A DNA stretch of 60,000 nucleotides from Antedon mediterranea. Taxonomy: Eukaryota; Echinodermata; Crinoidea; Comatulida; Antedonidae. Of the stretch, positions 33,557 through 43,893 are shown in pieces. The translations under genes were made by a program, and so were the position numbers. The notes beneath the pieces were generated by a model. That model was not told the DNA's origin. It made no database searches and was given only the letters and a program-made list of their open reading frames with translations. Position 1 is the stretch's first letter. Every line of letters begins with the position of its first letter. The stretch lies in contig NC_092673.1 of assembly GCF_964355755.1 (NCBI RefSeq), positions 33,553,648 to 33,613,647 of the forward strand. The letters are read 5' to 3'.

Positions 33557-36505
33557 TTATGACGCATTTGAGGATTAAGGGTTTTTCTTTTAAATTGTGA
33601 ATACCTCACTGAACACAAATTTCATGAACATTTTGCATCGGATACAAACCAAATTTCATTACTACACTTTAATATCCGTAGCATGAATACAAATTTTGAC
33701 CACCTCTATAATTATTTTTTATCACATATTGATTCTGCTCCTACAATTGTTGGTCTCACGGAGACTTGGCTATCTGATTCTTCACATAACTTTTACTCAC
33801 TCCCCGGCTATAATTTATTAACAAACAGTAGACCTGGCGATCAACGTGGAGGTGGTGTAGCAATATACTTGCCTTCTACCTTCGATTGCCAAGAATTATC
33901 TGAATTACAATTTATGAATGACATATTGGAATCTATTTTTGTAGAAATCAGATGTCCTAATAAAACAATATTATCGTTGGTGGAGTCGTGTACAGACCAC
34001 CACAAAGTAACATATCATTATTTAACACTGAAATTGAAAACATTCTCTCACATCAAGCATTAACAAATAAAAATGTATTTATTATGGGCGATTTTAATTT
34101 AAATTTACTACATCACGATGAAAATGCACGCATTAGTGAATTTCTAGATACATTAATTTCATTTTCACTTATTCCACTTATTACCAAACCAACACGTGTA
34201 ACTGATACTTCATCTACGTTACTTGACAATATATTTAGCAATATCCACCCTTTCCCGGTCTCGGGAATTATTGTATCCGATATATCGGATCATTTTCCGA
34301 TATTTGCAAAAACCTCGCTAACGGTTAATCAACATTGTAACTGTCATTGTGATAAATAAGACAATTTACTCTTTTAATCCCCAATCGTTGGATCACTTTA
34401 AAGAACGTTTGGCAAACTCTGATTGGCAATTAGTTCTAGATGAAAATGACGCTAACAAGTCTTTTAATGTATTTATGGAAAGACTTAAATTTCTTCAAAA
34501 TGAATGTTTTAGTCAAAGGGCAAATCGTGTCAGAAGTCGTAAAAAAATCCCTCGTATGCCATGGATATCAAGATCTATATTAAAATCAATAAATAAGAAG
34601 AACAAACTTTTTTATAAATTTAAAATTTCTAAAACACTCGAATCTAAGACGAAATATAACAAATATAAAAATATTCTTACATCCTTAATACGTTCTGCTA
34701 AGAAAGACTATTTTTTCAATTCCAATCCGTATACAATGATATAAGAGGAACGTGGAAAGTGATAAATTCTGTATTGAATCCCGACCAAAGTCGTAAAGAG
34801 ATCGGAAAATTAAAAATTAATGGTCAAACTATCGTTGACAAACAGATCATAGTTGAGCACCTCAATGAATATTTCTCAAATATTGGCACTTCCTTAGCAC
34901 AATCGATTCCAACTACAAACAAATCTTTTCATAGTTATATGAATGATCCGAATAAAAACAGTATTTTTTTCGTTCCAATAACGGAAATGGACGTTATTGA
35001 TAGTGTAAATACCCTTAAGAAAAAAAAAGTCCTGGATTTGATGGAATAAGCAATGATTTAATTAAAAGCATTATTCCCAACATTATAACGCCTTTAATTC
35101 ATATATATAATCTCTCAATATGTAACGGGTGTGTCCCTAAAAGAATGAAAATTGCGAAAGTAATTCATTTATTAAAGAAAGGAAGTCTTGAAGAAGTATC
35201 AAATTACCGACCAATTTCACTATTGACATCATTTTCAAACATTTTAGAAAAGCTTGTATATATGCGGACTTTACATTTTTTAAACCAGTGTAATATTTTT
35301 CAAACATTCAATTTGGATTTAGAGAAAAGCACACTACGTCATATGCCATTTTACACTTCGTTGACATGATTACATCAGCCTTAGATAATCATATGCATAC
35401 AATTGGTATTTTCCTCGATTACTCCAAAGCTTTCGATACAGTTAATCATGAAATCTTACTGCATAAATTATCAAACTATGGAATTAGAGGGGTGGCTCAA
35501 AAATGGTTTAGAAGTTACCTTTCTGATAGGCAACAATTTGTATCATTAAATAATTTTGAATCAAGCTGCAGACCTGTTACATGTGGTGTCCCCCAGGGTT
35601 CGATTCTGGGCCCACTTCTCTTCATAATTTATGCAAATGATTTCAATAATGTATCTAATGTCATGTCGTCAATACTGTTTGCGGATGATTCAAGTCTGTT
35701 TTATTCACATGATGATCCAGATAGTCTTTGTGACATCGTTAATCAAGAACTAAAAAAAAAGTTACTACTTGGATACATGCAAACAAGCTATCACTAAATA
35801 TGCTAAAAACCAATTTTATGTTGTTTAGTAACAAATATAGTATGTTACCAAAAGATATTATTTTCAACAATGTTCCTATTAATCAAATAACCAACACAAA
35901 ATTTCTTGGTATATTTATTGACGACAGACTTGACTGGAAATCCCATGTTAATTACCTTTGCAAACTATTATCAAAAAATGTTGGCATGATGTATAAATTG
36001 AAATCAATATTTCCCCAAAAAGTATTAAATATTTTATATTCTACTCTTATTTTATCGTACTTAAATTATGGTGTTCTTGCTTGGGGAAATGCTTCAAAAT
36101 CAACTATTACTAAAATTTTATTAATCCAGAAACGAGCTTTCAGATTTATCTCAGGGGTAACTTTTCGTGCTCACACCCAAGATCTCTTTCAAAAAAATAA
36201 AATATTAAAAATTGAGGATCTCTATAGATTTAATGTTGGTGTCATCATGTTTCAATTAACCGCCGGACACTTACCACCTATAATAATCCAGTAAATTCAC
36301 TCAAAATAAACAATACCACACTCACCAAACAAGACAAAAAGATCAGTATCACCTGCCATTTACTCGAACTAGTCTTAAAATGAATACCCTTGTATACACT
36401 GGACCTAAACTCTGGAATTCTCTTCCTTTATTTCTTAAAAAATCTCATAACTGTGCTTTATTTAAACGTCAATTTAAACTATTATTGGTTGAAGGTTCTT
36501 TGTAA
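33557..36505 (+). pseudogene. LINE ORF2: endonuclease and reverse transcriptase, frameshifted
   Basis: The endonuclease starts around LLHFNIRSMNTN (33660) and includes IVGLTETWLSD, a frameshift near 33970, then YRPPQSN, IMGDFNLNLL and SDHFPIFA (34300). Frames change again near 34350, 34745 and 35030. The reverse transcriptase runs from VSNYRPISLLTSFSNILEKL (35195), through LDYSKAFDTVNHEILLHKL (35415) and VTCGVPQGSILGPLLFIIYA (35575), to ILFADDSSLF (35670), so the catalytic aspartates D and DD are kept. Thumb-like and C-terminal parts run 35800-36294, and GPKLWNSLPLFLKKS ends at TAA 36505. It copied the LINE RNA at nicked DNA. At least five frame breaks mean it is inactive. Confidence 0.85.
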
Positions 36506-36790
36506 ATTCTTTTATTATTGATTATTTTATTATTGATATATTTGGATATTTCTTAAATAATTTATATAATCTTTTTTTTACTTGTTTTTTTAGTTTTAAA
36601 CATATGTGTTAGAGAAAAGATATTAGTTAAATTGTTGTTTTTTTTTTTGGTTTTTCTAATTGTGTTATTTTATTTATATTTTTTTTTGTTTTTGTTTTGA
36701 GGAGCCTATTCACCACAAGCTTTGCTTTCTTTTAGGCTCCTCCACTTTATATTTATATATTTGTAAACTGAAATAAATAAATGAAAATAA

Positions 36791-37882
36791 AAAAATGAAA
36801 TTGTGTATGGTTTTATAAGTAAGGGTATTTTCAGTTAATTTTAGCCTCATGTTTAGTTGTTTATGTCAAATGAATTACAATTTTTGATTAATTCGAATTT
36901 TAATTTGTTTTATGAGGGTATTTTATAATAGTGTAGTATATAATTCGCATAACCTTTCCAAACATCCTAATTAAAAAAAATAAATGTTTCATTATTTTTC
37001 TCTAATATATTACCTTTCCATCATTAAAAAAATCTTCTTTTCTACTTTCGAGTAGTACGAGTCGGTCTCTTTCTTCTCTCTCTCTGACCTTTGACCTTAA
37101 CAATTTTCGTACATCGTCATTGACATTTTGTATCGCGAAGTAATGAAGAAGACAGTTCGTGTAACTACTTCAAAATTAAGTAATTGATTTATATCGTATT
37201 CATTCAATCTTCTCCGATCTTGTTTTCTCAATCTATCTTAATAAAGTAATTTTATGGTATTATGAAAAGTCATTGGCCTATGTGAGGATTTTCATTTATA
37301 AGATGGAATAATGTATATAGCTACTCTAATTCCAAATTATAAATAAATAAAATTTGAAAGCAATGGCTTTACTTACGTCGCTGAATCTGCTGAGTTGGCG
37401 ATTGATTGGTTAAATGTCACTCTCTATACAGTACTGACTTTATATGTAGACCCTATAGTGACTGTTTCTTACTAATGCAAATAAAGCTTTTCATTTTAAT
37501 AATTCGGGGTTAATATAATAATAATAATTCGATTATATTGTGTTCTGTCTGAAAAGACGTCGTGACAACAACAAAAAGGACACATGGTTAACATGAAACG
37601 TTCGGATTAGCCCGACAACTTTATGTGCACGTACAAAAGCCGTTGATAGCATGGCAACATTGACGTGCGGCTAGGAAAAGCGTATTGCTATTATCAACAT
37701 TTGAACGCGCGGTAACATTGACGCGCGCGTACAAAAGTTCGTCAATGTTTTAACAACATTTTGACGCGTGTTATTAAAAACTATAAACCACCACCCGATT
37801 TTGTTTGATCAGCACGTTACAATAACCCACGGAATATTTGCGTGTATTTTTTTTTGATATTTTAAATAGAAATTTAACTTGT
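36791..37882. other. Intergenic DNA; imperfect CG-containing repeats near the end
   Basis: AACATTGACG with CGTGCGG/CGCGCG and GTACAAAAG words recur at 37625-37760, leading into the minisatellite. Nothing else recognised. Confidence 0.4.
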
Positions 37883-38178
37883 CCGCATCCACGCGCGTCA
37901 CATGCATCTACGTGTGTCACATGCACCTACGCGTGTCACATGAATCTACGCGTGTCACTAACATCTACGCCGCATGTCACATATGTATCTATACGCGTGC
38001 CAAATGCATCTATGCGTGTCACTAGCATCTACGCATGTCACATGCATCCACGGTGTCACATGCATCTATGCGTATCACATGAATCTACGCGTGTCACATG
38101 CATCTACTACGCGTGTCACATGAATCCACGTGTGTCGCATCTACATACATGTGTCGCGTGCATCCACGCGTGTCACAC
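37883..38178. repeat. Minisatellite of a 19-bp unit, about 15 copies
   Basis: Unit close to CACATGCATCTACGCGTGT, with variants GAATCTACGCG, GCACCTACG and CTAGCATCTACGC. It is rich in CpG and ACGCGT sites, unusual in this AT-rich, CpG-poor neighbourhood. The 116-codon frame through it is a by-product: 19 is not a multiple of three, so the peptide cycles through three frames. Confidence 0.9.
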
Positions 38179-38832
38179 GCGAGGATAAAAATGTTTTAAC
38201 CAGCAGTACTGCTATAGATACTTCCGATAGTTGAGGATACTAGCTCTTGACCAATAGTTTTATGTGTGTGTCACACAATTCATATGACTAGGTTTATGTT
38301 CTATTGAACAAAGTATCACTAGTTTGGAATTACATTTTAGTTTCATGCTGTATTTGGACTCTTGAGTGATATTAAAACGTAATTTTTCCAGTATAGTATT
38401 TCAATATTGATTTTATTTTTAACTTAATACTATGCGATTCTAATTATAATAGCCGCAATAAAACACCTGTTCTGCATGCCCAGCGAAAATCAAACGCGGG
38501 TTTTTTTGTTCTCGTTTATTACAGTGAAATAAGTGTTGTGACGGCTTCTGCAACTACGTCATTTATCTTACAATTGGTTTATAAAAGTAACTCGAGATTT
38601 GATTTGTTGCCAGATGTTTTGCTGTGAAATAAATAATATCTTAGTTATTTTAGTTTAGCCTAACTCTCATTCAAATCTTATTTTATTTCTGTTTTTATGA
38701 CCATTATTTATTTAGTTTCCGTTGCCAATTTCTATATATCCTTTGTCGTATATCTTGTAAATAAAGAGAGCTACTGCACTTGTATTCTTTTGGAAAAAAA
38801 TATTGTTGCTTTGTTTATTTGTATATATCTAG

Positions 38833-38927
38833 GCAAATTACCAAGGACAACCATCAGTTTATTCCCACCTGACAACTTAGACTTGTTTACGCGTATTCTC
38901 GATTACGTCTGTTCAATAATACGCGAC
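38833..38927 (+). CDS. Candidate lone exon, unrecognised protein
   Basis: A 95-bp open segment lies between TATATCTAG and a strong donor GAC|GTGAGT. It encodes KLPRTTISLFPPDNLDLF then TRILDYVCSIIRD. It is more GC-rich than its flanks. No partner exon was found and the upstream pyrimidine tract is poor, so this may be chance. Confidence 0.25.
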
Positions 38928-39049
38928 GTGAGTCAGGGCGTTTGAATATTTCTGACTACTGTATGCATTGTTGACATTTTTAGGTTTTTTTTTAAATTCA
39001 ATTAGAGGCAATGTAAAAATTTAGTAGGTGACCCAATCTAGAAATTTTA

Positions 39050-39374
39050 AAGATGCATTGTCCCCAACAAACATGAAAATTAATAAATCAGACTTTGAAT
39101 TTGGTAGTTCTAACAAAGTTATTCACTTCCCGTAGAAAAAAACTGAAAACAATAATGTTTTCAGTTATGAAATGAAAAAATAAACAGTTGAATTCAACCA
39201 GAAACCCAGTTGCTGGTACCCAATTTGACTATTTTGTGCATAAAATTAGTTTTAAGTAAATTTTTTTTTTTTTAGTAACATTTTTGGTCAAAGTGATTAA
39301 CTATTATGTGACATTAAAATGGAATATTCCACAAAAAAATGTAAAAAGATATTTATTCAGGGTGACAATACATT
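39050..39374. mobile_element. Foldback element, GTATTGTCCC family (copy 5)
   Basis: Left AAGATGCATTGTCCCC, right GGTGACAATACATTA, with the family's interior TGACATTAAAATGGAATATTC. More diverged termini than the 21.3 kb copy. Confidence 0.65.
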
Positions 39375-39690
39375 AAGAAATACTTTACGAAATCATTTTT
39401 CCAATTGACACAAAATAAAATAAACCCTTAACACTCTATTCTCTCCGAAAGTTTTAATTTTATAATAGAATATTTTATATTATTCACGTATTCCGAGCTG
39501 AGAATATTATAGTATTAGTAATTTACATTTCACTGTAGCAAAGGCGTCATAGCAAAAAGAAATGGCAGAATTGTGTGCGCAATAATTGTTTAGAAGATAT
39601 TCTATATTATCTTAATCTTTAAAAAAAAACAATTGTAAAGGTGGGCGATATATTAAAGGGCATTGTCTTGAGAAATACGTTTTTTCTGCT

Positions 39691-39968
39691 CACTGACGTC
39701 ATGATATTGAACAGCGCCACCAAAGGATTATAATAGTTGTTCCATGGATAAATAAATAAGTTATTTTCCCATAGTGGTTGAAAGAACAGTAATTACAATC
39801 GGAAGATTAGGCCAGAGACACTGTATAATCACTGACGTCATGATATTAAACGGCGCCACCAACGGATTATAATAGCTGTTGCATGTAGAAATAAATAAGT
39901 TATTTTAATGGTGGTTGAAAGTAGAGTAATTACAATTGTGACATTAGGCCAGAGAGACTGTATAATCG
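39691..39968. repeat. Tandem duplication of a 139-bp unit, each with a CRE-like TGACGTCA
   Basis: ACTGACGTCATGATATT at 39692 and 39831 start two ~90%-identical copies. Both include GGCGCCACCAA or AGCGCCACCAA, GGATTATAATAG and TTAGGCCAGAGA. The palindrome TGACGTCA, the consensus for CREB/ATF factors, is conserved in both. No transcript start is visible nearby. Confidence 0.8.
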
Positions 39969-40419
39969 TTGAGAAAATGATGAGTGAAAGCAAGTGGTAG
40001 CCATTTTAGAGTGAAACACGCACAATTAAACGAGAAATGAAGAAATGTGTTTTGTTAATGATGCTCGTATATTATACATTATGATCTAATAATAATACTA
40101 AGATCGGACATTGCACTTTTAACGTAATCGACAGACTGCTATAAGTGGTACTCTCTGTGAGGCAGTTAAGGCCGCCCATACTCGTGACGTAGGAGGGGGG
40201 GGGGTTGTCGTTATCGTTTGAGATAAACCCAAACACTCAAACATTAATTAATATTAATAATAATATTGATTCGGTCAACAATGAAAAATAACCAGGCTAA
40301 AGCTCAAGCAGATTCTGCACTCACTCCATAAAAATTCAAACAGTTAAAATATAACCTTAATTAAAATTAAACACTTGTAATACAAATAAAACTATACATA
40401 ACATGAAATAAAGTGTTTT
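39969..40419. other. AT-rich DNA with a G10 run
   Basis: GGAGGGGGGGGGG at about 40191-40204 is the only notable feature; nothing else recognised. Confidence 0.4.
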
Positions 40420-40870
40420 GTTAAAGCAGCCTTAAATATTGAATTGTGTGTGTTATGTCATATTTGGTATGTGCTCCCATAGGAAAGGAAACAAATACAG
40501 AATTATGAAAAGTATTGCCTTTCGATTTCCAACGTAAAAGCCTACACGGACATCTTTCACTAGTGTTAATATACTCATTGAAAGAATGAGGACAGTGACC
40601 ATTCAACACCTTAAATCCTAATAATCCTTGGCCACTAAAAAAATAAAATAAAATAAATAAATAAAAGTCTAATTTAAAACAAGTCTTCAATAGATTATAT
40701 TTCTAGCACTTTTAATCTATCTTTTTTAAACATCATTTCTTGTTGCTTTCCTTTGTATACTTTCTAATCTATTTAAATCTATTAATTTGAGACTTCTCAA
40801 ACAGTACACAAATTGAACAACAAATCGGTAACCACTGGAAGTAATACAGCTTTTGTATAAGTTCAAAATA
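40420..40870 (-). pseudogene. Decayed LINE ORF2 C-terminal remnant
   Basis: Minus-strand translation at about 40770-40720 gives LNRLESIQRKATR, and at about 40640-40500 LLGFKVLNGHCPHSF and CPCRLLRWKSKGNTF. The L..LE.IQR.ATR and L..FK.LNG.CP patterns are those of the region after the reverse transcriptase in many LINEs. Stops and an inserted A/T-rich tract separate the parts. No other piece of the element was found. Confidence 0.5.
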
Positions 40871-41114
40871 GCTAACCAGGACATATTTTACTATTTGAAA
40901 TAAAACCAAAAGTAAGGAATTATTATTTTTAACAATTATGTTTGTGTCGTTTTATGTCGGTAGGCCTATCTATATTGCACAACATGTAGACATACAATCT
41001 CAAACATTGTCTGTAATTTCAAGTAGGAACATCTGAGCCTATCTTCACTCAATAACAAATAATCTTGAATCATGAATTATTACCATGATTGTAAATCAGT
41101 TCTTCCCTTTTACT

Positions 41115-41925
41115 TCAAGTTGAATCTGTATCTTCTTTAACGATCAAAATAGCTGATGTTCTTTCGAGTCTCGAAACAGGTTGGTACGTAAAAGAACTAC
41201 GTGGCGTTCGTTGACTGTTGTTCCCGCCGCCGGTGTTGGCGACGCGTCCAACGTAACTGGAGTTTGTTGCGCGACGCGTCAGCTGCATACCTTGTGCACT
41301 CATTATAGACGGCTTGCTGAAATATTTCGGAAATATCGCTGCCAACAGCATACGAGCATGTTTCCTAAAGTTTGGATTCAAAATAACGTATGTAACTGTA
41401 TCGACTATACAATTACTCATTGCTAAGCATTCCACAATGTAGAAGCCGTAATATACCAAATGATCCGTATGCGTAAACAAGAGCATGACGTCACGAAAAA
41501 AAATGAAACTGTAATATGGTCCAAAGCAGACGGCAAACGTTACCACCAGTATAATGAGCATGCGCACACTTCGTTTTTTCGACTGTTCGGAGGCTGCAGC
41601 CTGCTGAGCAGTACATTGGTTGCCTGGAATGTTCCTGAACCATAGTTTAACAGCGATTCGAGAATACACGGCAGTCATTATAATCATAGGTATAATAAAA
41701 GCAATTATTATTAATGTTAACGTGTAGTTGCGCAAGTGATGTCCGTTTGTCCAATCTCCCAAACACTGTTTAATCGTTCCGTCATCTTTGTGAATTTTTA
41801 AAACGGCTGTATTTATTAATGTTGGTATTGCCAGGCAGAATGAGAATATCCAAACGAAAGCAATGATGATAATAGTGCACAGCCGTGTCATGCGCGGTCT
41901 CAGCGGATTCATAATGATTACATAC
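41115..41925 (-). CDS. Prokineticin-receptor-like class A GPCR, 3' exon (TM4 to C-terminus)
   Basis: On the minus strand, acceptor TTTTCTCTCAG precedes G at 41925. That G completes the Arg of the DRY motif, so the exon begins YVIIMNPLRPRMT and runs 269 codons to the stop at 41115. TM4 has FVWIFSFCLAIPTLI, the loop-2 cysteine is in KQCLGDW, TM5 has AFIIPMIIM, and then comes KLWFRNIPG. TM6 has VTFAVCFGPYY (CFGP instead of CWxP), and TM7 has VECLAMSNCIVDTVTY (DTxxY instead of NPxxY). From memory, human prokineticin receptors have ELWFKAVPG, FYVVECIAMSN and a Thr at the NPxxY proline, a close match. It is a plasma-membrane peptide receptor coupling to G proteins; the ligand here is unknown. TM1-3 exons must lie at higher coordinates and were not found. 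Confidence 0.9.
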
Positions 41926-41989
41926 CTGAGAGAAAAAGAAAGAAAATGTTAACGTTTAAGAATACGTCGATCGAAAAGTTTATACAAAG

Positions 41990-42225
41990 TTATTATTCTG
42001 TCGAGAATATAGATAAATATGCATTTGTTTTGTAGAAAAAAGAAATTAGGACAGTTTTCATTTAAGAGCTACAGAATAACCATATATATACTGCTGTTGT
42101 CTTTGACGACGAAAATAATATTTTTATCAAATGATGTCATAATAACATTGCTGTATACATCGCCGCAATATTATTGCCCCTCGTGATGTCATTTTATTAG
42201 ACTTCAGACAGAATAAATGGTTATC
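41990..42225. mobile_element. Foldback element, GATAACGATCGACGAT family (decayed copy, termini lost)
   Basis: Interior words such as AGAAATTAGGACAGTTTTC, GAGCTACAGAATAACCATAT, TCAAATGATGTCATAAT and CTTCAGACAGAATAAATGG match the 4.4 and 21.9 kb copies. The inverted termini are gone. In the GPCR intron. Confidence 0.5.
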
Positions 42226-42228
42226 AAT

Positions 42229-42868
42229 TGTTTGCTTGTTGATCGGTTGGTTTAGTTGTTGAACGGTTAGTTTAGTTGTTGAACGGTTAGTGTGGTTGTT
42301 GTACGGTTAGTTTGGTTGGTTTGGCTGTTGAAGGGTTAGTTTGGTTGTTGATCGGTTGGTTTGGTTGTTGATCGGTTGGTTTGGTTGTTGATCGGTTAGT
42401 TTGGTTATTGATCGGTTAGTTTGGTTGGTTTGGCTGTTGAAGGGTTAGTTTGGTTGTTGATCGGTTAGTTTGGTTGTTGATCGGTTGGTTTGGTTGTTGA
42501 TCGGTTAGTTTGGTTATTGATCGGTTAGTTTGGTGGTTGATCGGTTAGTTTGGTTGTTGGTCGGTTAATTTGGTTGTTGATCGGTTAGTTTGGTTATTGA
42601 TCGGTTAGTTTGGTTATTGATCGGTTAGTTTGGTTATTGATCGGTTAGTTTGGTTGTTGATCGGTTGGTTTGGTTAATGATGGGTTAATTTGGTTGTTGA
42701 TCGGTTGGTTTGGTTATTGGACGGTTAGTTTGGTTGATGATCGGTTAGTTTGGTTATTGATCGGTTAGTTTGGTTGTTGATCGGTTAGTTTGGTTATTGA
42801 TCGGTTAGTTTGGTTATTGATCGGTTAGTTTGGTTATTGATCGGTTAGTTTTGTTGTTGATCTGTTTT
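42229..42868. repeat. 20-bp minisatellite, about 32 copies, in the GPCR intron
   Basis: Unit close to TTGATCGGTTAGTTTGGTTA, with GTTGTTGATCGG and TTGGTTTGG variants and a few 24-28-bp irregular units (e.g. GGTTTGGCTGTTGAAGGGTT, twice). The plus strand is almost pure T/G plus one ATC per unit, so the GPCR transcript would contain an A/C-rich run. It lies about 300 bp upstream of the GPCR exon. Confidence 0.95.
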
Positions 42869-43303
42869 GTCTTGTGTTAATCCTTTGATAATATAATAGT
42901 CTTTCATTTTAATGTATAGGCCTATAACATAAACTGTAAGCCTACCAGTAATAAGCAATATTTTATCATAACAAATAGAGTGCAGAACGAAATTAATTTT
43001 GATAAATATATACAATAATAATTATATATTGAGATAAGCTGATGTTTATGTTGTAAAATATATGTAAATGTGTGTAAATGTCGTGTTTCACTGGAAAAAC
43101 ATGCACACGTTTTTAAATGCTCATCCCCAAGGACATGTGACGTCACAATGGACGCATATCCCGGGCGTTTCGGAGGGTGCCAGGGTGTTTTCAAGGTATT
43201 GCCTCATCCCAAAAATCTCCCAACCCCTCCAGCACATGCAGGCCATCTTCCTAATTCTCACAATCAGACTGTCATTCGAGGTACAGTACTATATTATAAG
43301 TTA
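42869..43303. other. GPCR intron or intergenic DNA, nothing firm
   Basis: A GC-richer patch (43075-43270) with TGACGTCA at about 43138 has open frames on both strands (for example YPGRFGGCQGVFKV) but no recognised protein or splice pair. It may be an old repeat. Confidence 0.35.
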
Positions 43304-43893
43304 TTACCTCCGCCAAGGAGGTTATGTTTTCACCCCTGTATGTTTGTGTGTGTGTTTGTGTGTGTGTCTGTGAACAGCCTGGAGGCCACAGTTTTTATCC
43401 GATTCTAACCAAATTTGGACACAATGATCTATGCCCAAAAAGCTCGGACGAGTTCGAATTTGAGGGGGAAAAGGGAAAGGTCATAGGTCAAGGTCACAAC
43501 TAACAAAAAACTATTTTACTGCCTAGAGACCACAGTTTTGATCTGATTCTCACCAAACTTAGACACAATGATCAATGACACATCATATAATTGTGGTTAA
43601 ATTTTGAAGGGTCAGGGTCAAAGATCAAGGTCCACAAAAAACAAAACAAAAAGAAATAAAAAAATAATTAAAAAAAAAAACCCCTCAGTGGGACTTGAAC
43701 CAGCGATCTCAACTGTGAGAGGCTGGATACATAACCATTACACCACACTGTCATCCACAACTTTGTAGTGTGCAGTTAACATATTTACACTTAGAACTAA
43801 TAAAAAAAAATGTAAAAAAAAATATTCAGGGGGAATTTTATGTAGGGGAATTTTACAGTAGGCGGAGGTTTGTACTCTCGGAGTACCCTCTAG
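43304..43893. mobile_element. 590-bp interspersed repeat with embedded tRNA-like segment (copy 1)
   Basis: Begins TTACCTCCGCCAAGGAGGTT and ends GGCGGAGGTTTGTACTCTCG then GAGTACCCTCTAG; ACCTCCGCC and GGCGGAGGT are inverted. The interior has AGGTCATAGGTCAAGGTCAC and a tRNA-like block at 43684-43757. About 90% identical to 45820-46394, with the tRNA-like block at the same place, so the chimera is ancestral to both. No ORF. Class uncertain (SINE-like composite or DNA element). Confidence 0.8.
43684..43757 (-). tRNA. tRNA-Glu-like pseudogene inside the repeat (copy 1)
   Basis: On the minus strand, GTGTGGTGTAATGGTTATG matches box A/D-arm and GCTGGTTCAAGTCCC matches box B/T-arm. The anticodon loop CTCTCAC would give CTC (Glu). 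The anticodon and acceptor stems are poorly paired, so it is unlikely to make a working tRNA, but it may act as a pol III promoter. Confidence 0.55.

Larger units (their letters stand above)
32401..36790 (+). mobile_element. Near full-length non-LTR retrotransposon (CR1/L2-like, jockey superfamily type)
   Basis: Two-ORF LINE: ORF1 (32445-33203) with coiled coil and RNA-binding region, then ORF2 with an AP-type endonuclease and reverse transcriptase (about 33557-36505). The 3' end has an AT-rich UTR and a TGAAATAAATAAATGAAAA tail (about 36770-36795). It is disabled by a stop in ORF1 and several frameshifts in ORF2, but domain order is intact. No RNase H seen. Clade is judged from RT motifs (GVPQGSILGPLLF, FADDSS) and is tentative. 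Confidence 0.85.

Noticed and set aside
37838-38188. 116-codon His/Cys/Thr-rich ORF
   Set aside because: Translation of the 19-bp minisatellite; the unit is not a multiple of three and the peptide has no independent support.
41181-41645. Plus-strand ORFs inside the GPCR exon
   Set aside because: Antisense shadows of the receptor coding sequence.
42229-42868. Telomere-like repeat (GGTTAG words)
   Set aside because: GGTTAG occurs once per 20-bp unit, not as tandem TTAGGG; it is an interstitial minisatellite.
43068-43408. Two overlapping ~100-codon ORFs with PGRFGGCQGVFKV
   Set aside because: They run into the interspersed repeat at 43304, use alternative frames of one GC-rich patch and have no splice partner. 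More likely an old repeat.
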